Shown in pieces: positions 53,274 through 64,000 of a stretch of DNA of 64,000 nucleotides. Origin of the DNA: Gammaproteobacteria bacterium. GTDB taxonomy: Bacteria; Pseudomonadota; Gammaproteobacteria; JADZEE01. Each line of letters starts with the position of its first letter. Positions within the stretch are counted from its first letter, which is position 1. The stretch is taken from contig JADZEE010000044.1 in NCBI GenBank assembly GCA_020850735.1, positions 121,654 through 185,653 on the forward strand, given 5' to 3'. The notes beneath the pieces are model-generated. The model searched no databases. It saw only the letters and a list, made by a program, of their open reading frames with translations, and was not told the origin of the DNA. Position numbers and translations under genes: made by a program.

Positions 53274-55759
53274 CATCGGTCGCGTACGACGCATTCTTCG
53301 CCCGGGCGTTCGGGCGTGATCCCGTGACGTGCAAACCGCACCCGTACCAGCGCTCGATCGCGAGCGAGCACGATCTCCCTGAATTCGTGAGCGTTCCAAC
53401 CGGCTGCGGCAAGACAGCTGCCCTCGTCCTCGGGTGGTTGTGGCGGCGGTTCAACCACGAGGACACGGCTGTGCGCGCGAGCACTCCGCGGCGTCTCGTC
53501 TACTGCCTTCCTATGAGAACGCTCGTCGAGCAGGTCCGATCGAATGTGGTCCTCTGGCTGAAGAACCTCGACCTGCTCGCTGGTGAAACCGATGACAATC
53601 AGCGCGCGCGCTACAGACCGTCCTGGGTGGCGGGTCGAGTTCCTGTCTTCACGCTCATGGGCGGCGAAGAACGGGTGGACTGGCAGGCGTATCCAGAGCG
53701 GGAAGCCATCCTCATTGGGACACAGGACATGCTGCTGTCCCGCGCCTTGAACCGTGGGTACGGCCTCTTCCCGGCGTACTGGCCCATCGACTTCGGAATC
53801 ATCAATGCCGACGCGCTTTGGGTTCTCGATGAAGTGCAGCTCATGGGCGTCGGCAGGACGACCAGCGCCCAGCTACAGCTACTGGCCCCGGCGAGCAGCG
53901 AGCACGTGCTTGTGCCGCGACGGCATACCGTCTGGATGAGCGCCACCTTGGGTGCCCATGACGTTCCGCTTCCAGACGCCGGTCGCGGACAGATCGAAGT
54001 GCCGGCGTGGATGCACACACCCGATCGAGACGACGATTCGGCCACGTTTCTTCTCCAGAGTCTGTCAAAGGACGAGCGTCGACCCGCTGCTGATGGCGAC
54101 GAGCCCACCTCGCTTCAAGCGGTAGTTCACGCCGTGAAACACCTCGACCTGCGCATCACAGGCGCCCGAAGGTGGACAGCCGACAGCGACGAGCTCTTGA
54201 ACGCCGTCCTGGCCGAAGCGCAGGAGTGTCTCACGCTCGTCGTGACCAACACCGTCGCGCGTGCCCGCGTGCTGCACGAGAAACTCCAAGCCAAGACGGC
54301 GGATCGTCCAGTCGCGGATCGGCCGGAGACCGCCATGCTGCATTCGCGCTACCGCCCCTGGGATCGCGCGCGTGAGATGGACCGCGTGTCCAGCGAGGTG
54401 CCGACTGCGGGTCGGATCGTAGTTTCGACGCAGGTACTCGAGGCGGGTGTCGATCTGGACGCGGACCGCCTCTTCACCGAGATCGCACCGTGGCCTTCTT
54501 TGGTGCAGCGGTTTGGGCGGCTCAATCGGAAGGGCCGACGCCACGATGCGCGCGCTGTGGTGTTCGACGTCCCGTTCGATGACAGCAAGGCGCGCAAGCT
54601 CACGAAAAAGGACGAGCGGGAGAAGGCGCTCGTAGACGCACAGACCAAGGCGGCGCGTCCCTACGATTGGGAGGATATTCACCAGGGCCGAAGTCAGCTT
54701 GAGCGGCTCGGTACCACGCTGCCAACCCTTGACCGTCTCCCGGATTTGCCTCTTCCACTCGAGGGCCCGGTGCTCCGACGGTTCCATATCGAGGATGCCT
54801 TCGACACCGATCCCGACCTTTCGGGCGGCCACATCGATGTCTCCGGATTCATCCGGGCGCGTGAGCGGGATCTGGACGTCTACTTGCTCTGGCGGTGCAT
54901 TCGCGCGGATCTCGATGAGCAACCCTCTCCGCACCCGGACGAGATCTGCGCCGTTCCCATCTACGAGTTGATTCAGACACTACGAGGCCAGCGTGCGTTC
55001 CGGCTTGGATTCGGCAAGAAGCGACGCGGAAAGCACGCGTGGGAAGAGCTCACGATCACGGAGGGGCGTGTCCGCGTGGGCGACACCATCATGGTCGACT
55101 TGGATCTGGGCGGCTATGTCGAAGAGAACGGCTGGCTCGGATCCGTCGATTCGGGCGCGACCAGTCAGAAGCCCAGCACGTACATCGCGCGGCACAACGA
55201 TCGCCGAGTTTGGCTGCGAAGGACTCCGGCGGGTCTTCAGGTCGTCATGGATATCGACCACCGGATCGCCGGGTACTCGGGTCGCGATCGAGACCCTCGG
55301 AGCTTCGTTCACCGGTGGATGACGCTTGAGGAGCATCTCAATGCCGCCCGGGAACGTGCGCGAGAGATCGTAGGAGGGCTGGTCTCCCCAATGATGATGG
55401 GGCGCGTCGCATTGGCGGCACGCTGGCACGACGTGGGTAAAGCGCTTGAACGCCCTCATAGGGACGGCACCGTGACGCATCCTTTCCAGGAGATGCTGCG
55501 CTCTGCCGGCAAGCCCGAGGCCGGCCATCCCGGTGATGGCGTGCTCTACGCGAAGTCGAACCGGCGCGGCGGGAAGCCAGCCGGGTTCCGGCACGAAGTT
55601 GCGTCAGCACTCGCCTACCTCGAAGTTGAGCGAGATCCCGACGATCTGATCGCGTACCTGATCATGTGCCATCACGGCAAGGTTCGCCTGTTGCCGGAGC
55701 CGTGGGACGAGCATCACATGAACGATGCGAACGGTGTTCGCCCCGGTGATCGAGTGTAG
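53270..55759 (+). CDS. cas3: Cas3-type CRISPR helicase with C-terminal HD nuclease (first copy; ends at an in-frame amber)
   Basis: The 829-residue product is a DExD/H helicase followed by HD. Walker A is PTGCGKTA (about 43-51), the DEAD-box equivalent is LDEVQL (about 186-191), motif III is MSATLG, and motif VI is QRFGRLNRKGR. C-terminal HD residues are H720-D721 (RWHDVGK), H775 (FRHE) and H801-H802 (CHHG). It should unwind and degrade DNA recruited by a Cascade-type complex. Its sequence differs strongly from the second cas3 at 59589. The stop at 55757-55759 is premature compared with family length; the frame continues with Cas3-like sequence to 55948. The start couples to csb2. Confidence 0.85.
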   Translation: MTSVAYDAFFARAFGRDPVTCKPHPYQRSIASEHDLPEFVSVPTGCGKTAALVLGWLWRRFNHEDTAVRASTPRRLVYCLPMRTLVEQVRSNVVLWLKNLDLLAGETDDNQRARYRPSWVAGRVPVFTLMGGEERVDWQAYPEREAILIGTQDMLLSRALNRGYGLFPAYWPIDFGIINADALWVLDEVQLMGVGRTTSAQLQLLAPASSEHVLVPRRHTVWMSATLGAHDVPLPDAGRGQIEVPAWMHTPDRDDDSATFLLQSLSKDERRPAADGDEPTSLQAVVHAVKHLDLRITGARRWTADSDELLNAVLAEAQECLTLVVTNTVARARVLHEKLQAKTADRPVADRPETAMLHSRYRPWDRAREMDRVSSEVPTAGRIVVSTQVLEAGVDLDADRLFTEIAPWPSLVQRFGRLNRKGRRHDARAVVFDVPFDDSKARKLTKKDEREKALVDAQTKAARPYDWEDIHQGRSQLERLGTTLPTLDRLPDLPLPLEGPVLRRFHIEDAFDTDPDLSGGHIDVSGFIRARERDLDVYLLWRCIRADLDEQPSPHPDEICAVPIYELIQTLRGQRAFRLGFGKKRRGKHAWEELTITEGRVRVGDTIMVDLDLGGYVEENGWLGSVDSGATSQKPSTYIARHNDRRVWLRRTPAGLQVVMDIDHRIAGYSGRDRDPRSFVHRWMTLEEHLNAARERAREIVGGLVSPMMMGRVALAARWHDVGKALERPHRDGTVTHPFQEMLRSAGKPEAGHPGDGVLYAKSNRRGGKPAGFRHEVASALAYLEVERDPDDLIAYLIMCHHGKVRLLPEPWDEHHMNDANGVRPGDRV

Positions 55760-56033
<274 letters not shown>

Positions 56034-56037
<4 letters not shown>

Positions 56038-57542
56038 GCTCGAGGAAAGTCCACATTGAGTTTCAGCGCGTGCAGACTTGGCTCTTCTCCGTCCCGCGGC
56101 TGCGCGCGATGGTGGGTGCCAATGCGTTGCTCGGCGAGACCTTGCGCGTCGCGCTACCAAACCTGGCGCGCCAGTGTGGAGGGTGGTCCCTCGCGCCCGC
56201 CACGGAATCCTACCCCGTAGCGGACCCGCAAGACCCGCTGAAGGCGCACGACGACCCTGATGCCGATGCGAAGGACGGAATCCTCGCCCGCGATGGCGGT
56301 CACTTCGAAGCGCAGTTCACGAGCGGCGCCGAGGCGTTCGCCGATGCGGCCGGGCGGCTCTTGCGGTCGAGCCTGCCGCGCCTCCGCTTCCGCATCTCCG
56401 TCGACGGCGAGCCGCTGACCAAGAGCCAAGTGCATCTCTCGACCGAGCTGCCGGTGCTCGCACCCTGCGAATGGACCGGGCGCGGGCTCGCGTCGGCGCT
56501 CGTCAAGCAAGGTGATGAACGCCCCGCCGTGTCGCTCGACGTCGCGCACCGGCACGAGGCTGCGAAGCGCACCGAAGACGGTACGGCGGTCGACGTCGCG
56601 AGCCTGCTCAGCGCCACGACGAAGCTCAACACGCTTGAGCGCGCGCAGGAGCTGAAGGAGCTGGTTGGCAGCGGCTATATCGCGCTCATCCACGCCGACG
56701 GCAACGGCGTCGGCAGCGGCCTCGGGAAGGACAAGAGCGACAGCGAGCGCGCCGCGTTCTTCCATAAGAACCGCGTGCTCCTCCGGCGCGCCGCGCAAAA
56801 GGCCATCGACACGCACTGCCCAGACGCAGGGCATGCGCCACTCATCCCACTGATGCTGGGTGGCGACGATCTTTTGCTCGCCTGCCGTGCCGAGATCGCG
56901 CTGCCCTTCGTCGTCACCCTGTGCGCGGAGCTCGAAAAGCTCCAGACCAACAACGATGGCTTCAAGCTCACACTAGGCGTGGGCGTGGTGTTCGCGAAGC
57001 ACACCATCCCGATTCATCGACTGCACGAGGTGGCCGAGCAGCTCGCCAGCTCCGCGAAGCGTCGCTTCCGTGGCCTCAAGGATGGCGACGCGAAGCGCTC
57101 GGTCGTCGACTGGGCGGTCTTCAATACCGCGTGGTTCGATGACCCCGAGGAGGTGCGTCGGCGCGACTGGTCGCGCGGCAGCGGCAACGACTTGCGCCTG
57201 CTCTCGCAGCGACCGGTCGATGTGGTCGGCCAGGGCCTCGACTCGTTGCAGGGCCTCGTGCATGGAGCCGCGAAGCTCGCAGGCGCGCCGCGCTCCCAGC
57301 TTCGCTACCTGGTAGACCAGCTCCCTCGCGGTCGTACGCTCTCGGAGCTCGCGTTCGTCGAGCTATCAAGAGAAGCGAAGGGCGCACTCGATGAAGCAGG
57401 CCTGAAGTCCCTGTGGCGAGGAGCCACGAACAACGGCCCCTGGCTGACCGAGCTGCTCGACCTCGTCGAGATCGCCGAGATCGCACGTCTCGGTCACAGC
57501 TCCGAAGCCGCGCTCGCCGACCGGGAGGACGCCCATGTCTAA
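56034..57542 (+). CDS. Cas10-like protein with intact GGDD palm and no visible HD domain
   Basis: The 502-residue product begins directly with a palm-type segment (VHIEFQRVQTWLFSVPRLR, MVGANALLGETLR), like the start of the Cas10/Cmr2 first palm domain. Next is HADGNGVGSGLGKDKSDSER (metal-binding D222 region) and the cyclase motif GGDD at residues 276-279 (LMLGGDDLLLACRAE), with the following LTLGVGVVFAKHTIPIHRLHE typical of Cas10 palm 2. No N-terminal HD and no zinc ribbon is seen. The intact GGDD predicts synthesis of cyclic oligoadenylate or another nucleotide. The gene has a GGAGG ribosome-binding site and overlaps the next RAMP gene by 8 nt. Confidence 0.8.
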
Positions 57543-59592
57543 GAAGCACAAGGCCCACTTCCCAAAGCGACGGTCCGTTTCGGAGCCCAGCCGTTCCGAC
57601 GTCGGAACCGCGAGCCAGAGCAACAGCTGGCTGCGTCGCACGCTCATCGCCGAGCTCCTCACCGATGCGCATCTCGGCTCGAGCTCCGGTGGCGGTGGCA
57701 TCGACGCGCTGCTCGCGCGCGATCGACATGGGCGGCCCGTCATCTGGGCCTCGCACGTCGAGGGCGTGTTGCGCGACGCGGCCCGCAGGCTGCACGGCGA
57801 CCAAGAAGCCGAGGCGTTCTTTGGACGTGCTGGTGGCGACTTCACGCGTGGCGATCGCCAACGCGCCGTGTTCACCTCGCTGTACGCGAAGGACAACGCC
57901 GGTAGCCACATCTGGCGCTCGACCGCGCGCGAAACGTTCGACAACCGCGCGCCAAAGGACGACACCCTGCGCGTTGTCGAGTACGTACCGAGGGGCACGA
58001 AGCTCGTGGGCGAGGTCGAGTTGCCCGCGAGCGAGCTGTCTGTACTGCAACGGCTGGTACAAGAGGTAGACGCGCTGGGTGCTGGCCGCTCCACTGGCGC
58101 GGGACGCGTGAAGCTCTGGCTCGGAGATGTGCGGCCGACGCGGCGCACGACCGGCACACCGACCGGGCGTCTCACGATCCTGCTGAAGAACCGCGATCCG
58201 CTCTGCATCACCGCGACGGCGACGCCCGACAACTTGATCCCGAGCCTAGCGTTCGTGCCGGGGCGGACGCTGCTCGGTGCGGTCGCGGCGTGGCTCATCG
58301 CCGAGGGCGATCGTGACACGGCCTCGTTGCTGACTTCGGGCCGCGTCTCCGTGAGCGACGCGCTGCCGCTGCCGCAGGCGCCGACGACGCTCGCAAGCGT
58401 CGAGGTGCTGCCGGCGCCGCTGTCGCTGCAGAGCGAGAAGCCAGAAGGCACGGCGGGCGAGGTGCCGTGGTGGGCGCAGCCGACGACACCGACGCGACGG
58501 CTCGACGCGTGGAGCGCTAAGCCGGAGAGGAAGCAGAACGCGGTGAAGCTCAAGCGACCAGAGGACGATCTCTTCGTCTACCGCGCGAGCACGAGCGAGG
58601 CGTGGACGACGTTCCGTCCCGCGCGGCGCGTGCGCCTGCGCAACGGGCGCCCCGATCCGAAGCAGCTCGACGCGTCGCTTTTCGCCATCGAGCAGATCGT
58701 TGAGGAAACCCACTTCGTCGCCGAGTTTCAGGGGACGCCCGAAGACTTGAAGAAGGTCGCCGACGAGCTCGGTCCCATCCTCGAAGGATGGCGCTGGCTG
58801 CGTGTCGGTCGCGCGGGTGGACCGGTCGAGGTGGCGCGGTTCGCGTGGTCTAGCGCTCCTGCGGCCACGAAGACGACGGAGAAGGCGCTGCTCACGCTGA
58901 CGTCGGACCTGCTCGTTCGGGATGAACATCTACGCTGGCGTACGGCGATCGACGAGGCTGCCCTGCGCGAGCTGCTCTGCGCCGACGTCCAACTCGGCAG
59001 GGCGCTGCAAGACAGCGTGATGGTCCACGGCTTCAACGGCACGTCGCGCTTGTGGCGCATGCCTGCGGCTGGCATCCGGCGCGGCTCGGTCTTCGAGGTC
59101 TCTGGCGGCGGCGTCGCGAAGCTCGCGGAGCGGGCAGCGAAGGGCCAGTGGCTCGGCGAGCGCACCCATGAGGGCTTCGGGCGCTTCCGGCTCGACGCTG
59201 CGCTCCCGGGCGTGACAGGCGACGCTCGCACGACGAGCGCTCAAACACCCGGCACCGACGTCGAGGACGAGGCCATCGCTGCGGATACCCGGGAGTGGTT
59301 CAATGCGCACAAGTCGCTGGCCAAGTCCGGCGGCGCCAACGATCGCAAGCCGAGCCTGTCGCAGTGGCTCGACCTCGTGGCTGCTCTCGAGAGCAGCAAC
59401 AACACGAATGCCATTGACGAACGCCTCGACCCGAAGACGGCTGGCGCCAAGAGCTGGAAGGACAAAGACGCGAAGGCGGTGCTGGAGAAGCGCAAGACGC
59501 GCCAACCAGAACAATGCGCTCGCTACGCGCGCTTCTTTGTGCGCTGGCTGCGCGTCAACTCGCGTTCCCCTCAAGCCGAGAGGGCGCGATGA
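57535..59592 (+). CDS. Double RAMP-domain protein (Cas7-like plus Cas5/Csx10-like fusion)
   Basis: The 685-residue protein has two RAMP-like halves. The first (about 35-200) has the Cas7/Csm3-type start LLTDAHLGSSSGGGGIDALL with RDRHGRPVIWASHVEGVLRD and the glycine loop GAGRSTGAGRVKL (182-194). The second (about 205-560) has RLTILLKNRDPLCIT, FVPGRTLLGAVAAWLIA and the loop GERTHEGFGRFRL near 545-557, as in Csx10/Cas5-type RAMPs. A C-terminal helical region follows. Such fusions bind crRNA in type III-D-like complexes. It is coupled to the Cas10-like gene upstream and to the type I-G cas3 downstream (ATGA at 59589). Confidence 0.75.
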   Translation: MSKKHKAHFPKRRSVSEPSRSDVGTASQSNSWLRRTLIAELLTDAHLGSSSGGGGIDALLARDRHGRPVIWASHVEGVLRDAARRLHGDQEAEAFFGRAGGDFTRGDRQRAVFTSLYAKDNAGSHIWRSTARETFDNRAPKDDTLRVVEYVPRGTKLVGEVELPASELSVLQRLVQEVDALGAGRSTGAGRVKLWLGDVRPTRRTTGTPTGRLTILLKNRDPLCITATATPDNLIPSLAFVPGRTLLGAVAAWLIAEGDRDTASLLTSGRVSVSDALPLPQAPTTLASVEVLPAPLSLQSEKPEGTAGEVPWWAQPTTPTRRLDAWSAKPERKQNAVKLKRPEDDLFVYRASTSEAWTTFRPARRVRLRNGRPDPKQLDASLFAIEQIVEETHFVAEFQGTPEDLKKVADELGPILEGWRWLRVGRAGGPVEVARFAWSSAPAATKTTEKALLTLTSDLLVRDEHLRWRTAIDEAALRELLCADVQLGRALQDSVMVHGFNGTSRLWRMPAAGIRRGSVFEVSGGGVAKLAERAAKGQWLGERTHEGFGRFRLDAALPGVTGDARTTSAQTPGTDVEDEAIAADTREWFNAHKSLAKSGGANDRKPSLSQWLDLVAALESSNNTNAIDERLDPKTAGAKSWKDKDAKAVLEKRKTRQPEQCARYARFFVRWLRVNSRSPQAERAR

Positions 59593-62500
59593 ACACCGAT
59601 TGGCTTCGATGCGCGCTCGGTCTCCATGCGTCCGAAGCGCCGTTTCCATGGCAGGTCGAGCTGCTCCGTCGCTTCTGCGGAGGCGAAGAAGTTTCTTTGC
59701 TGGACATCCCTACCGGTCTCGGAAAGACTGCTGTCATGGCCGTGTGGCTCGTCGCGCGAGCGCTCGGAGCCGCTCTGCCTCGACGGCTCGTCTACGTCGT
59801 CGATCGTCGGGCGGTCGTGGACCAAGCGACCGAGGTCGCCGAGTCACTCCGCGCGTGGGTGGCGAATGAGCGAGGTGTCGCAGACGCACTCGACCTTCAC
59901 GATTGCGCTCTGCCCATCTCGACGCTGCGCGGCCAGCACGTCGACAATCGCGCGTGGCTTGAAGACCCGTCGTCGCCCGCGATCATCATCGGCACCGTCG
60001 ACATGGTGGGCTCTCGGCTCCTCTTCTCGGGCTATGGCGTCTCGTCGAAGATGCGTCCTTACCACGCAAGTCTCCTCGGCGCGGACACATTCGTTGTTCT
60101 CGACGAGGCCCACTTGGTCCCTACCTTCGAGGATCTCCTCAGACAGGTCGAGCGTGGAGCCGACTCGTTCGGGCCGAACGAACCATCACTGCGGGGGCTG
60201 GCTCCTGAGTTCAAGCTCTTGTCGCTTTCGGCGACCGGACGCCAGACCGACGCCACGACGCTGATTCTCTCCGACGACGATCGAAGCAACCCTATCGTCA
60301 AGAAACGCCTAACCGCGAAGAAGGCGCTGAGCATCGTAGATCTCGGCAAGAATGCTGACGACGCCGACGAGGCGACCAAGAAGAACAAGGGCCCCAAGCT
60401 CGCTGGCGTTCTCGCCAAGCAGGCATGGGAGGTGACGACGCAAGGCTCGGCACAGGTTCGGTGCCTCGTGTTCTGCGACGCGCGCAAGGACGCGACCGCC
60501 GTCGCTGCCAAACTGCGCAACCTGGCGAAGTCGGCCACTGCGCCCGAGCCCACCATCGAGCTCTTTGTCGGCGGACGCCGCGTGAAGGAGCGTACCCAAG
60601 CGCGCGATGCTCTAGCCCGACTCGGATTCCTCGCGGGCACAGCGACGAACTTGGAGCGCTCGGCCTTTCTGATCGCAACGTCGGCCGGCGAGGTCGGAGT
60701 GGACCTCGACGCGGACCACATGGTCTGTGACCTCGTCGCGTGGGAGCGCATGGTCCAGCGCCTCGGCCGAGTGAACCGGCGCGGTGATGGAGATGCGAAG
60801 GTCGTCGTCGTGGTCGACAGTGAGCCCGCGCGGCCCACCACGAAGGCGAAAGAGGCGCTCGCTGAAAGGCTGGCGAAGCGGGACGCGGCCATGCGGGCCT
60901 TCGAGGAGCGTCCCGGACTTCAATCGAAGATTGAACAACTGGAGGCGGCCGAGAAGCCAAAAGACAACGAAGTCTGCGCTCTGCGCGACAAGGTGAAAGA
61001 ACTCGACGACAAAATTGCTGCGATCAAGGCCGAGAAGAGGGCAATCCCTACGGGGAAGAAGGGTACGCCTCAAGACAGGGCACGAAGGGAGGCACTCCAG
61101 CAGGAAGAAAAGGCACTCGGCGAGGAGAAGAAGGCGGCCAGAGAGCGGTTGAAGGCGGCCCAGAAGGTCGGGAAAGAGCGGCTCAAGCTGGAAGTGGCGA
61201 AAGGCCTCGACCCACTGAAGAGCGCGCTCAAGAATTGCGACGACCGAATCAAGGCTTTCAAAGACTCCGACGCGAAGACTGTAGCCCGGCACGAAGCGGA
61301 CGTCGCAATGCACCGCGCCCTCCGGACGTTGCTCGACGCCGTAGCCAACGACGGCGGCAGCTTGAGCCCCGATGCGCTCCTGAAGCTGCGAGCTCGCCAA
61401 GATCTCGCCGATGCTCTGCGCGCCGCAACGACCGTCGAGCCGCTTCGGCCCGAACTGACGCGCCCGCTGGTCGATGCATGGTCGATGACTTCGCTCGACG
61501 AGCACCCCGGAAGGCCCGAGATCGATCCGTGGCTGCGAGGCTTCCGTCTGAACGATCCGCCGCACACGACAGTGGTCTGGCGACGGCATCTGCCCGTTCG
61601 AGCTGATGGATCCTTCGACGCCAAGGCGGCGAAGCGCTTCTTCGAGGCTGCACCTCCTCATACGAGCGAGCAGCTCGAGACCGAGACGCACCTCGTGCTC
61701 GATTGGCTCATCGAACGTGCCGCGACAGTCGCTGCCGCCGCCGGTGAGGCGTTGCTGGAGGCGAAGCAGGTCGTTGCCGTCGCTCTCGGACGGCGCGGTG
61801 AGCCGAAGGGATGGCGTACCCTCAGCCAGCTCGCTGCGGCAAAGAGCAAGGGCAAGAACAAAAAAATGGAGGCCAAGAAGGCTCGCGAGCAAGGAGTGAA
61901 GGAGCTCGAGAAGCTCTTGATCGGGGCGACGCTCGTCATCGACGCGCGCCTTGGTGGACTCACCGACGGACTCCTGAACGAAAAGACGAACACGACCGCA
62001 GAAGCCTCCGACGATGGCTCGACGACTTGGCTCGCTCGCCCGGACGTCGCCGATGTACCCGTGACGGGGTTCCGCATCCGAGTACTGGGTACCGACGAAG
62101 AGGACGAGTCAGCGTGGCGCACGACGCCAGGAGCCGGATGGGTGCGGCGCCATTTGTTCGTGACGAAGGTGTTGGACGGTGAGCCGTCTGCAGCGCTGGT
62201 GATCGACGGGTGGGCGGGCGACGCTGCGACGGAAGAAGAACGGGCAGAAGCAGATCGTCCCCAGCAGCTCGATGAGCACCAGAGCTGGGCCGAAGACTGC
62301 GCGAGACAGATCGCCCAGCGTCTTGGCATTAGCGACAAATGGACCGAGCTTCTCGCCTTGTCCGCTCGTCTTCATGACGAAGGGAAGCGCGCCGCACAAT
62401 GGCAGAACGCCTTTGGGGCGCCGGCTGACGGACGCCCGTATGCGAAGACGAGGGGGCCGATCAACTTCGACCTTCTGGACGGCTACCGACACGAGCTGGG

Positions 62501-62827
62501 CTCGCTGCCCTACGTGGAAGCCCATGACGACTTCAAGGCGCTTGGCGCCGATGACCAAGAATTCGTTCTCCATCTCGTTGCGGCTCACCACGGCTACGCA
62601 CGACCTGCGATTGGCGTCAGGGGAAGCGACCTTCCCCCGCCGTCGATCACTGACGAGTGGGGGCGGGACATCGCGCTTCGTTTCGCGAGGCTCTCGAGGC
62701 GATGGGGACCGTGGGGGCTCGCATGGTGGGAGGCGCTACTCCGCTCGGCGGACCAGACCGCGTCGCGCCGCAACCAGCAGGCAGCGACAGCGAAAAAGGA
62801 ACAGAAGGAGCAGGAGGAGCTGCCGTG

Positions 62828-62828
<1 letters not shown>
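59589..62828 (+). CDS. cas3: Type I-G (I-U) Cas3 helicase-HD nuclease with a coiled-coil insertion
   Basis: From the ATG at 59589 the product has 1079 residues. Walker A is PTGLGKT (41-47) and the DEAH box is at 172-175 (VVLDEAHL); SATGR and QRLGRVNRRGDG are later motifs. The IGTVDMVGSRLLFSGYGVSS plus KMRPYHASLLG signature is typical of type I-G Cas3. The HD domain is at the C-terminus: H929-D930 (RLHDEGK), H968 (YRHE) and H1000-H1001 (AAHHGY). Between about 418 and 585 lies a long Lys/Glu/Ala-rich coiled-coil segment. Downstream csb3 and csb1 are in canonical order. Confidence 0.9.

Positions 62829-64000
<1,172 letters not shown>

Overview
The window is high-GC DNA from an aromatic-degrading proteobacterium, probably a gamma- or betaproteobacterium. 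The signs are DUF1302/DUF1329/MMPL outer-membrane cassettes, a TonB-dependent receptor, a Pseudomonas-type dmp phenol/catechol operon with a sigma-54 DmpR-family activator, and PQQ biosynthesis. No rRNA, tRNA or CRISPR array was seen. Taxonomy is inferred from gene content only.

Layout. (1) 0-8.2 kb: a partial PQQ operon on the minus strand (pqqA-pqqD-pqqE, without pqqB or pqqC between them), a DUF364 protein, a small-molecule kinase and a MauG/cytochrome c peroxidase-type di-haem protein, then plus-strand methylmalonyl-CoA epimerase, an M24 peptidase-like protein and a bicupin. (2) 8.2-23.3 kb: a hydroquinone (para-diol) catabolic region. It holds a TonB receptor, an acyl-CoA ligase, 3-oxoadipyl-CoA thiolase, an FNR/ferredoxin reductase, a MaoC-like hydratase, CatIJ CoA transferase, 4-hydroxymuconic semialdehyde dehydrogenase, two-subunit hydroquinone dioxygenase, a divergent IclR regulator, a truncated hydroxyquinol dioxygenase and maleylacetate reductase. 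Together these read as hydroquinone -> 4-hydroxymuconic semialdehyde -> maleylacetate -> 3-oxoadipate -> 3-oxoadipyl-CoA -> succinyl-CoA + acetyl-CoA. (3) 23.4-30.9 kb: a DUF1329 / DUF1302 / MMPL-RND / YCF48 cassette, probably for handling hydrophobic compounds at the envelope. (4) 31.2-46.6 kb: a nearly complete phenol hydroxylase plus catechol meta-cleavage operon (dmpKLMNOP-Q-B-C-E-F-G-H), with dmpR upstream and dmpD divergent. dmpI (4-oxalocrotonate tautomerase) is not visible. (5) 46.6-50.1 kb: ketopantoate reductase-like protein, a permease and a WYL regulator. (6) 50.1-52.3 kb: gene-poor DNA. (7) 52.3 kb to the right edge: a composite CRISPR-Cas operon with different codon use.

The composite CRISPR locus is the most unusual part. 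A 5'-truncated csb2 (Cas6-like half only) is coupled to a Cas3 helicase-HD gene that carries an in-frame amber codon. Next come a Cas10-like protein (intact GGDD, no visible HD domain) and a 685-residue protein that looks like two fused RAMP domains. After these, through 1-8 nt overlaps, comes a canonical type I-G (formerly I-U) cas3-csb3-csb1 series that runs off the window. A type III-like Cas10/RAMP pair is therefore embedded in a type I-G operon.

Three copies of a 174-bp MITE-like element with terminal inverted repeats lie between catabolic genes at 12.4, 37.1 and 40.3 kb, all in the same orientation. Two of the copies sit inside the dmp operon.
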